Positions 51,516 through 61,436 of a stretch of DNA of 64,000 bases are shown piece by piece. How positions within the stretch are numbered: position 1 is the stretch's first letter; each line of letters starts with the position of its first letter. The translations under genes and the position numbers were made by a program. The stretch lies in NCBI GenBank assembly GCA_019914945.1, contig CM034101.1:124001-188000 (forward strand), given 5' to 3'. The DNA is from Typha latifolia (lineage: Eukaryota > Streptophyta > Magnoliopsida > Poales > Typhaceae). Below the pieces are notes generated by a model. It saw nothing but the letters and a program-made list of their open reading frames with translations. It was not told where the DNA came from and did not search any database.

Positions 51516-54062
51516 TCAATCATACAAGGACTTGGCTGACTGAACTCTGACGATCTTGTTTTTAGATTTTGAGATCTTCACCTCGGACTTTTCACTGATG
51601 GAGATAGCTCTGGCAACAGCCTTTTGCTTTCTGATGTTTTTTGATCTTTTTGCTGGTGCCTTCTTGATTTTTCTGGTTCCAAGAATTAGAATAGTCACCA
51701 CAATTAGAAAGAAAGGGGGATAAACACTTTTATTACTTTAATTAATGAGGTGGAATCTTACAATGCATTTTTTGAACACTTATCCAAAGAAAGCTGAATG
51801 AAAAGAAATTACATTTTACTCCTTTGCGGTTAGGCCTAAATTCACTTCACCCCTCTATAGTTTTATTTGTGCTACTTTATTGGTTTACCCCCTTATGGTT
51901 ATATTCAAATTGAAACCAATATTTTTTCATCATATTTGACCAATCTACGAATCGAATTTAAAGATATTCATTAAAGATAAAATTATAGATAATTAAATAA
52001 GCTTTCCAACGCATCTAAAATAATACCGATCAAATTTCAAATAACAAAAATACAATAAAAACATGTGTTCAATATATTAATCATATTGTTGTCATTTAAA
52101 ATCCGATTAGTATTATTTTAGGTGTATTGAAAAATTTATCTAATTATCTATGACTTTATCTCTAACTAGTATCTTCAATTTCGACTAATAAATTGGTTGA
52201 GTAAAAATAACATTTTCAGTTTAAATATAACCATAAAGGGGTGAAGTGATAATGTAAAATTATAGAAGGGTGAAGTGAATTTAGGCCTAACCATAAATGG
52301 TAATTTTCCCCCCATATACAAAAGAAAAAAATTTATTAGTTAATAAATATACCATCAAATGGGCCAGCTGACAAATCAAAAGGAAAAACTATATTATTGC
52401 TTGCAAAACTAATTTGCAGCATTAATGACAGTAACAAGATATATTATCATTAGGCTTTACTAAATATATATATTACAACTTACAACTATTTCTTACTAAT
52501 AAAAGAAACAAAATAAATTGTTGTGGAATCAATGTGGTCCTTGTAAATATAATATAGAGATATATAGACAGGCAAAACTAAGTTAACAGCAGAAATGATA
52601 GTATACCATAGAGATATAATGAACGGAAAAACATTTCTTTGCAAAACTAATTTTCAGCAGAAATGATAGTAACAAGATATATATCATTAGGCTTAAGCTT
52701 TACTAAATATGTATTAAGTTACATCTATTTCTTACTAATAAAAGAAACAAAATATACTGTTATGGAATCACTGTCGTCCTTGTAAATATACCATAGAGAT
52801 ATATAGACAGGCCATTTTGTCAGGACTGTTAGGAAACAAACTGTATTATTGCTTCCTCTTAATTTTATGAATCCTAGGATTTTTGTAATATAAGAAAGGA
52901 CATATTGATGTAGCTCAAATAAATAATTGACAGACGAGTTTACCAGAGAGAGAGGAGGGGCAGGGCAACTACCAAGTCTTTGGCTAGCATCAGATGACTA
53001 ACTCTTAATTTGAGTCATGTTTAGTTAGGTTCAAGTCTATTTGTTAATCTTTTTAATCTTCACTATGTATTTCATGCATTTCTGAAACATTAAAAGGTAA
53101 GATCTCTTTTGAACCATTGAATTGAAACTTGAGTTTCTTAAAGAGCTCCAGTCCAGCCCTTACTAAATAATTGATGGAGATCTCTCCTAACTACTGACTA
53201 CCGTATGATTTATCATTTCAAGAATTGAAGAACTACAGAAGATCTCTTCTCCTTCCCTTCCTATGCTATTGTATAGATTGATTGGGGCTTAAGACAAATG
53301 CACAGTATCGCCATAAATCAAAACTTAAAATGTGTTTTAAAATAAAAGATTGACAGAAAATTTGGTTTCACATCATTTGTGCGGCTCTGAAATCTAGAAA
53401 ACCCCTCTCATGAAATCTGATTCTAAAAAAATTGTATTCCTTTTGAACCTCAGATTTGAACCTATACCTACCGAAGCTTGCTATAAACCATCTTCCATGC
53501 TTCCCATACAGTAAGGTCATTAATCACAAACCCATAACTCACTTTCATGCTTTTTAAGGCCGATATCAAGATATAATAAACATATCGAATTCCAACACGA
53601 TCGACGATATGAACTTTAGTCCAACAAAAGCTAAATGTTGCTTTACTAAACTCAAGCTTTGATGTTCAAAAAGGATATAAGAATTCAGATGATGGATTAC
53701 CAATTTCCAGTGATCACAGTAAATTAGTCCACTTAAACTATGAATTTTCTAAAGCCCACAAACTTAAGTGAATCACAAACAAAATATGGAGAAAAGAGCT
53801 TTTAAAATAAGGCACCTGTTGACATGATTGAGTGCCGAGTTCGTCGATTTATCTTCCAATATCTCCATTGCTGCAGCAGCAAAATCCAGAAAAAAAAAAA
53901 ACAAAGATTACACCCATCTAAAATAAAATAAAAAACGAAAAGAAAAGACAGTAAAAGAGTATCTAATAGATTCATACGTTGGGGAGAATCAACCGATACG
54001 CCCTCGGAGATGTCCATGGAGACGGCTCCGTTATTCCTCTTCTTGTTCCTGTTCTTCGCCAT
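51516..54062 (-). CDS. Lysine-rich small protein, 3 exons, 98 aa, function unknown
   Basis: Exons (minus): 54062-53978, 53870-53816 and 51672-51516, in phase with GT/AG borders (297 nt). The protein begins MAKNRNKKRNNGAVSMDISE, a basic start followed by an acidic patch. Its last 52 codons are strongly basic (RKIKKAPAKRSKNIRKQKAV, then KSEVKISKSKNKIVRVQSAK) and it ends SLYD. Composition suggests a nuclear or nucleolar RNA- or ribosome-associated protein, but this is inference and I do not recognise a named family. Its first intron is short; the second is about 2.1 kb and contains a MITE and a duplicated segment. The short exons make the exact junctions less certain than for the longer genes. 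Confidence 0.75.
51805..52309. mobile_element. MITE with about 100-bp terminal inverted repeats in an intron
   Basis: The left end contains GGTTAGGCCTAAATTCACTT followed by CACCCCTCTATAG. The reverse complement of the right end contains the same GGTTAGGCCTAAATTCACTT followed by CACCCTTCTATAA. Similarity continues inward through CACCCCTTTATGGTTATATT versus a closely matching left copy. The element is about 505 bases, AT-rich inside and non-coding. Long inverted ends suggest a Mutator-like non-autonomous DNA transposon. It sits in the second intron of the 98-aa gene. Confidence 0.85.
52400..52813. repeat. Two diverged direct copies of a roughly 175-bp segment
   Basis: Copy A is about 52400-52574 and copy B about 52638-52813. 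Shared blocks include TTGCAAAACTAAT, AGTAACAAGATATAT, TTTCTTACTAATAAAAGAAA and GAGATATATAGACAGGC. The copies differ by small indels and substitutions, so this duplication is older than the 91-bp one. A short piece of the unit recurs between them. It is intronic. Confidence 0.85.
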
Positions 54063-56086
54063 GGCTAAGCTTAGGGTTACCCTTTTCGCAGCGAGAGAAA
54101 AGAGAGAAATATTATATAGCTTCGTGATGCCACTTTTGAGGGGCTGCTGGGCCTCAATTAATAGCCCAATAAGTTGGTACCTTGTGATAGTAGATCCATT
54201 AACCCGCTAAGCGTTCTGCATCCGACCCAACTTATCTGGTTCTGAATTCTGATTCGTTACCCGAATTGGATCCTGGTGACGGACCCGAAATTGGATCCAA
54301 CCAAAGATGACATACTGACATGACCCTTTTAACCAGAACCTGAACAGAAACAACAGTTTGCTTTCCACTTAATATATATAAATTAGGTATAAGCCTTTAC
54401 TATCTATGCATAAGATGAAGGTAGAAATAATTGGAGCCTCATAAGCTAGCTAAGTAATGTGCTGGATAAGGAGTTTTTTTTTTTTTAAATCTTTTCTTGA
54501 TAAAAGATAAAAATCCTATTTCGTTGAGCTATTAAGCAGAAACTTCAATTACAATTAGAACATAAAAACTTTTATTAGGTTCATAGTCCAAAAATAATTC
54601 CTGCATATTCCCTTATCAGTGTAGACCATCACAGCTATTAGCAAAAGGAACAACAAAATTAGGGGATACCACCAAACCAAAAAAAAAAACCATCAAAGTT
54701 TGTCCACCTTCATCCATCACGCAGTATCATAATAAAGCAACTTAACCAACATCAAGTTAAAGTCCAAGTGAAAAACTAAACAAGTATCCAGCGTAAAAAG
54801 ATGCTTCCAAATTAATCTAGAATCTCTACGTCCCCTTATTGAACCATCTTCTTTGATTTCTTTGACCATCTGAAGCTCAAAAACTGAGCATATAAGCATA
54901 CCAACTCAGCAGTCATCAGGATTGCTTCTACGTTAATTCTCTCTCGCTTGCAACTTACAAGTAAAGGCACCTCTAGTCTAGATGCCTTTTTGGATCCGCA
55001 CTCAGTACTCACCAAACTATTACGTGAATAATAATACTGCATCATACCTGGGATAATTTCTTCTTAATGATGGCACTTTAGACTTGTATTACTGGAAAGG
55101 AAGTTTTTGGTATGAATGGCCATGGATTAAGTCCCTTCCTTTAATCATTATTGCATTTGATTAAGTAAATGGAGTATTTGGAAATCTGCCAGATGAACTC
55201 TGAAGGCTGTATCCTGTTCTGCTTATGACATCTGATCAGGAGATCATCTCCTGCCGCTCCCATCCAACGAATGGCTCACACTGCTCAACTGAATATACAA
55301 AGTACCACAAAGTTTCAAGAAATTAACAAAAACACCCTATTTACGCAGTACGCCTGACGTCGGTTTCAATGGAAGACGTAATTTTTGCATTCTCCAGGGC
55401 TTTTATGAAAATATATATATATATATATATATAAATAAAGTTTGAGAAGAATTTTATTTTAAAAAAAAAAAAAAAAGAAACCGCAGGAAATGGGGCCGTT
55501 GAGGAGATTTGAATTCCCTGCCAAGCAAGCCTAGTTTTTCTTCGAAGGGAGCGGTTTTAGTCCCCACAACTCCAACGGGCAAAAAGTTTTGTTGGGATTT
55601 GTTTTTATTCATCTCTTCTGTAACAGACCCACCTCCACTCACCTTCAGCTCTACATATTTGAGGCATCTCCCTGCCAACTTTTGTAAAGCTCGCAGCTTT
55701 TTAGCCACCTTGCGTGTTGTTCCCAGCCCTTAGCTAGAGGTTTCGAACTTGAAAATTTCAGAATTAGTGGTTTTCGAGTTTGAAATCGATTCGGATTGCT
55801 GATTTTCTTGTTCACCAGTGATTTTACTGTGGCTAGTTTTTAGATTACCCATTCGAAAGTGCAGGAAGTCTGCAACTCTGAGCTCGGGGCGGTAGAAAAT
55901 TGAGGAAAAAATTAATCTTTTTCGTTTCTAGTTTAAAAATTTGTGATTTTGAATCGTTGGTTTTGCGAGTTGGGGTGAGATCTGTCTATCTGAGGCAGTT
56001 TTTGAGAAAATTGAGGAAAGATTTGAGTTTTTGGTTTTCGGTGGATAATTTGTTTTGCCGTTTGGGGAAGTTTCACAGTTTGAGTC
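54063..56086. other. Divergent intergenic region of the 98-aa and myosin-tail genes
   Basis: Holds the promoter of the 98-aa gene on the left and, on the right, the long 5' leader of the myosin VIII-like gene (from about 55600). An (AT)n run lies at 55410-55432. I specifically looked for myosin motor sequence here and saw none. Open frames at 54836-55045 and 55454-55733 lack domains. Confidence 0.55.
55410..55432. repeat. (AT)n microsatellite
   Basis: AT dinucleotide run of about 23 bases upstream of the myosin-like gene. Confidence 0.9.
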
Positions 56087-59000
56087 ATGTCGTCGGCTGC
56101 CACCATGTCTCCTATGATGGTCAGGAGCTCCATGGAGTTAATGCTGGATGCAATAAGGCAGAGGGATGAGAAGCCAAAGGACCTGCCACCGGCATTGCCG
56201 GCTCGGCCCACCTCGAGAGGGCGCTTGCCCACCTCAAGAAGATCGTTGCTTGGTCCCGGTACTAGGTTTGAAACCAACGCACCCAAAAGCTTGTTGATGG
56301 AAAACAAGGCAGTGGTGCTCGAAAGCCGGATTCTTGGAAGCATGAGTATGGCTAAGGTTGAACAGCAACCAGATGAACACCCTTATCCTAAGATACCAGA
56401 ATTAGAGAGCTTCGAGGGAATAGTGGAAGAAGCTACCAGTATGGAAATTTTACTTGATGAGAAGTTGGAGTGGTTTGACACCAAAGATCATGCCCGAGAG
56501 AAGGTAACTGATTTGGTCTACTTCTTTCAATAGTATCTGTTTCCTAGTAGTCCACACTTTTATTCAAAGTGTAAACAAGACCTCTATTCCATCTTTTCAG
56601 TTTCCATCATTATCGCCGAGGTTTTGATGTTTGCAATCTGTACAATTTTACAATTTTATATCTCAAATTCAGTCTCTGAGAGCATAATTGCTGTAGTTTC
56701 TGTCCTTGATTAACGAAATCCAGCATCAATCTTTCTGTGATGTCTCCTAACCCTTCTGACAATGAATAATATAGGAACTCTGCTCTGCTTAATTTGATCT
56801 TGGTCGGATATTAGCTTACCTCATATTTATAGCTGGATTATTTTCTTTCTGGTTATCTTTTGCTTGCTTCTTTATGGTTTTACAGGTTACTGCATCTGAA
56901 GATGCCAGAAGTCGAACATTTCAAGAGATTATTCGGATTCAGAAGTACTTTCGTGGTTTCCATGCCCGTCGCGGTTATCATGAACTCCTGAAAGGAGCAA
57001 CTACCTTGCAGTCATGTAATGCTTGGTCCCATGCTTAGTTAATCCTTTCTAATATATCTCAAATAAAAATTTGGTTGTGGTATCTACGATAGCCATATTC
57101 ATGACTTCATCTTTCCTTCTTAGTTTAAAATGATTGATGGATGCTATCTTCTCAGTAAGCCGGACTACCTACTTCTTTCTCAATTTCCTGAGGTTTTGTT
57201 TGGTACTAACCCTCCCCAAGAGTTCTTCTTTTCTGGAAAATTATTACTTACATATGGTTTACTTGAAAACTAGTGCGACCAAATTTCTTTTTTCTTTTTT
57301 AATTTAGTAAAAGTTTTCTCAGAAAAATCTTCAGAAGCTTATCGTCCCTTCTTTCTCTCCCATTTTCTGTCCAAGAAATTGGTTCCCTCTCAACAAGAAA
57401 TAAAAGATCACTTCTTGTGAAAGGACCACAAAATAATTAGCTTATCAGTATTTCCATTAAAAAAAGTACCTTTGATTTTGTTTCCTTCTCTATAGTAAAC
57501 ATCTTTGATTTATGCATAGAAGTTTGGCCTAATCTTGCCATGTTTGGCAATGTGATCCGTGCAGTTGTAAGAGGTGAAAGAGCAAGGCTCAAGTTTGAAT
57601 GTCAGATGAAGAGATGGAGAGCAGCTGTTCTCATACAAAAACATGCGAGGCTGTGGATTGCTAGGGAAGTATCTGATAACCAGCGGAAGGATATCATCCT
57701 TCTGCAGTCTGGTAATGCATCCATTGCTTGCAAATAGTTTGTGGGTTGTAGAATTGCATTTTCTTCTCCTAACTCATCCTTCTACAGTAATTCGTGGGTG
57801 CTTGGTGAGGAATCAATTTGTGCCTCCAAAGTATCATGAGACATCAAAGCTCACTGACATGAAAATATACCCGGATCCAGGCAGTAATAATTCAATCAAG
57901 GTACTTCATATAAGAAGTTTGAATATCAGGAAGAAGGTTCTATCTTCTTACTTTTGTAGTCTTTGGAGTTATAGGAATTTTTGTGAAATTAGTGGAGCTG
58001 TGTTCACTGGCAGATTCATGAAATCTAGATACTGAATTTGTCACGAGGCATGCAATTTAGTCTATGATCACTACGTTGAGTATTGTGCAACTTTCTTAGT
58101 CATTGTAAATCCCAATTCTTCTCTTCATTACCAATTTTTTTAATTCCAAGGGTGAATCTTAATGGGCATGTAAACTAATAATTTGTACACGAGTATATGC
58201 AAAAGGAAGAGGGCTGCAGAAGTACTAGTTACGAGTAAAAGTTCAGTTACAATAAGATTTTACTGTCAAAAATGGAATGCAGTGGCTATTCAAGTTGTAA
58301 CTCACTCCTTCAAGCACATGATATTATAGAACCTGATATCATGTACCACAAAATTCTGGATTCTAGAATACCAATGGTCTATCTCACTGTATTTTCCTAT
58401 TTATTTCTCAGTCAATAGGTTGTAGTTGCTAACGAAATCATTTCACTTATGAATTAATTGACTGTGTGTCTTTTCATTTGAAAGCTTAAAGATCCCTTCG
58501 AAATTTAGTCACTTTAAATAATGGGTGAGTTTTTAAATTTGATGACAGGAAACTAACAAGGATAATGATGAAGTGTGCTCTTCAGTTCTGGCTCAACTTC
58601 AGATGCAGGTTTTAAAAGCAGAAGTAGCACTGCAACAGAAGGAAGATGAAAATGCTGTCCTACAACAGCAACTTCAACAATATAAGCAAATATGTTCAGA
58701 ATATGAGGTAAAAATGAAGCCCATGGAAGAAGCAGAAGTAGCTCTGCAACAGAAGGAAGATGAGAATGCTATCCTACAACAGCAACTTCAACAATATAAG
58801 CAAAAATGTTCAGAATACGAGGTAAAAATGAAGCCCATGGAAGAAGCAGAAGTAGCACTGCAACAGAAGGAAGACGAGAATGCTATCCTACAACAGCAAC
58901 TTCAGCAATATAAGCAAAAATGTTCAGAATACGAGATAAAAATGAAGCCCATGGAAGCATTGCAGAAGAAGGAAGAGGAGAATGCTATCTTACAAGAGCA

Positions 59001-59847
59001 ACTTCAACAACATAAGCAGATATGGTTAGACTACGAGGCAAAGATGAAGTCTATGGAAGAGACATGGCAGAAACAGCTAACAGCGTTACAGGTAAAATTA
59101 TTTACAATGATTTTTCTTTCTAATTTTTTTAGCACTCTTTTTGTTATATTATATTATTTACTATGAATGTCCGTTGTTATTTTTGCCTGAGAAGCCTGAA
59201 AAATTGTTTGCAATAACAGTGATTGATGATCTGTTTACTTGTTTTGCAGAAATAATCATTCCTCCGATATCATATTTTTGTTTTCCTCTTTACTCATTTT
59301 ATTTGCAACTCTTTTGTATAATATTCTGCTTTGTCCAGCAGCAAAGTCATGAATATCTTATTTTTACAATTTTGAATACTCTCCTCAGGTGAGCCTTGCT
59401 GCAGCTAAAAGGACTCTATCTTCTGATGATTGGGTCAGCCAAAGAGGAATTTCTCGAATTCATCACAACTATGACTCTGATGATACATTTTCCACTGAGA
59501 CACGCACATCTGAAGACACACCAGCCAAACAAAACCATATTTCTGATGCTGGAATAGTAAGTGCTACTGATGGGAAACATAATGCAGTTGGCTTCCTCGT
59601 AAAGGAGTTTGAGCAGAGGAGCCAGGTCTTTGAGGATTGTGCTGGATTCCTTATTGCTGTTAAGTCGGGGCAGTCTGCTTCAAAAATAAAGCCAGACGAA
59701 GAGTTTCAGAAACTGAAAGCACGATTTTCTGCATGGAAGAAGGATTACAAAGTTCGATTGAGGGAGACAAAGACTGCACTTCAGAAGCTTGCAAGTCCCG
59801 AAGAGAAACCACGCAAAAGATGGTGGTCTAGGAGGAGTACGAAATGA
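56087..59847 (+). CDS. Myosin VIII-like protein without motor domain (IQ motifs, coiled coil, class VIII tail), 6 exons, 602 aa
   Basis: Exons 56087-56503, 56886-57015, 57565-57711, 57788-57900, 58549-59091 and 59389-59847; 1809 nt, in phase. The N-terminus (SMELMLDAIRQRDEKPKDLP, then PARPTSRGRLPTSRRSLLGP) resembles the extension preceding the motor in class VIII myosins. It runs straight into IQ-type repeats: IRIQKYFRGFHARRGY from about 156, then TLQSFVRGERAR, AAVLIQKHARLWIARE and VIRGCLVRN. Exon 5 is a Gln/Glu-rich coiled coil of 38-residue repeats. The last exon matches the class VIII tail (VGFLVKEFEQRSQVFEDCAG, FSAWKKDYKVRLRETK, KRWWSRRS). The roughly 700-residue ATPase and actin-binding motor is absent; intron 1 is only 382 bases and cannot hide it. 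Likely role: calmodulin-binding cargo or scaffold protein competing with or modifying myosin VIII; inferred. Confidence 0.88.
58621..59050 (+). repeat. Coding tandem repeat, 114-bp unit, about 3.8 copies
   Basis: Units start at 58621, 58735 and 58849, with a shorter, more diverged fourth unit from about 58960. Each encodes 38 residues beginning EVALQQKEDENA and ending KMKPMEEA; the fourth lacks four residues at the junction. Units 2 and 3 are almost identical, suggesting recent unequal crossover. The repeat keeps the reading frame. Confidence 0.95.
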
Positions 59848-60505
59848 AAGAATGGTTTGCTGAATAGAACTATTTTCCCATGACTTTTTGAAGAATGGCT
59901 GTTTCTTCATTACTACCACGAGATCTGTGATTTACCAAATCATGATCTAGGATGATACTTCCAGCAGAAATCTGGAGGGGCATCCTGATATATATATCTG
60001 GAGTGAACATATGTGTGCCTTACCCAGTAATTCAAGTGTGAGAGAGCGAAAAATGTTAATATATGCTATGGTTCTTAATGTCATTCTGAATTGTATATTC
60101 TAGCACTTTGATCATGGAAAGTTTTATTGGTCATTCGTGGAAATTACCACACTGTAACATGTACAAATTGCAAGTCAATTGAAGTTATTTTTTTATTTTT
60201 TTTTCTTCATGTCTTCCTGGGAGAGATTTATTGATTTGCTTTGAATCAATTGGGAGGGAGATATGGTTTGTTTTATTCCTCATACCTTGTAACTGTAATC
60301 TTCCAGGCATGGATTTCGTCTGGCATGAAAAAGCTGAAAAGCTCATTAGTATACACAATTTAATTGTTGTAATTGAGAGTAGATGACTTTCGGCTGTGAA
60401 TCATGTATCCCAGTGAGAAGCTAAATGATCCAAATTTAGTACACAAGCTCAATCTCAAATGGGGTAGTTATCACCAAGCAATTTGCATGGTTCTCCTACT
60501 ATTAT

Positions 60506-60880
60506 TTAGTCTGCATCAGGAAGGCGCTGGAAGCCCTGGGACAAGTCAAGTTCAAGCTCTTTAACAACCTTGGACATCGCAAATCTAATCCATTTCTTGA
60601 CCTCTGATTCAAATTCTTTGATAGAAGAATGGTCTAAGCTCATCAATCACCCAGCCGTCATGGAGCTGCAGAATATAATTCACAAAGCACGCCAATTCTT
60701 CAGGTTTTTGGCCACTAGTACTGAACTCCTCACGGAAGACTAGAGTGGAGGCGAAAACCCACAGCTGCTTCCAGATGTTCCTCCCATCCAGTAGAGAGAA
60801 TAATACTACACACTTCAGTGCTGATGTGAAGGAGAATGCTTTCTGGTAGTCCACTGATTCTATCCTGGGGTCTCATCTTG
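60506..60880 (-). pseudogene. Broken F-box/LRR gene fragment
   Basis: Minus-strand translation gives MRPQDRISGLPESILLHI, the classic start of an F-box. Further on comes CFVNYILQLHDGWVIDELRP, like the FV-x-x-VLLLH segment of F-box/LRR/FBD proteins. In another frame follows EVKKWIRFAMSKVVKELELD, like the WI-x-FAI segment of the same family. The pieces are in the expected order but in different frames, the usual sequence between them is shortened, and no LRR or FBD end is visible. It is a decayed fragment downstream of the myosin-like gene. Confidence 0.7.
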
Positions 60881-61373
60881 TTGTTTCCTCCTCTAATCAC
60901 GGCCGGATGCTTTGATCTCATACTTGTAATTAACATGACTGTTGCTCCTAACAATGCCTTCTCATGAAAGATTCACCACTTGCTAGTTATCTCATAAATG
61001 TTTTCTTCAGAAGAAGTCGAGTTGAAAGCTTCAGATGTAATCGAGATATGTGTAGACTTCTTCCTCTACAATGAAAGAAAAGAGAACTATTTATTATATA
61101 TTATTGAGTTTTACATTTACATTTTGCACCCTGCCTTATATATTTATTACGGTTTACATGTTACGCCCTGTCCTCTTTTTTAATTCGATCCCCTGAGGGC
61201 TGAGGCATTTTTAAAAGATGTTAGGGCCACTTAAGACGTAGTCGGTGGATAACGTTTTTCTTCGCCGACTCTCATATAGAGTCGTCGGCTAAGCTGTCTC
61301 TTCTTGAAGACGGCAAGCGATTCGGTGAGAAAGCCGACTATAGGCTTTCGAATAATACCCATCCTTAAAACGC

Positions 61374-61399
61374 CTCTCCCTCTCCCTCTCCCTCTCCCT

Positions 61400-61436
<37 letters not shown>
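61374..61436. repeat. (CTCCCT)n(CT)n compound microsatellite
   Basis: About six CTCCCT hexamers followed by about 12 CT units. A plus-strand open frame from 61304 crosses it as Pro-Leu then Ser-Leu repeats, without any domain, and is probably not real. Confidence 0.95.
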
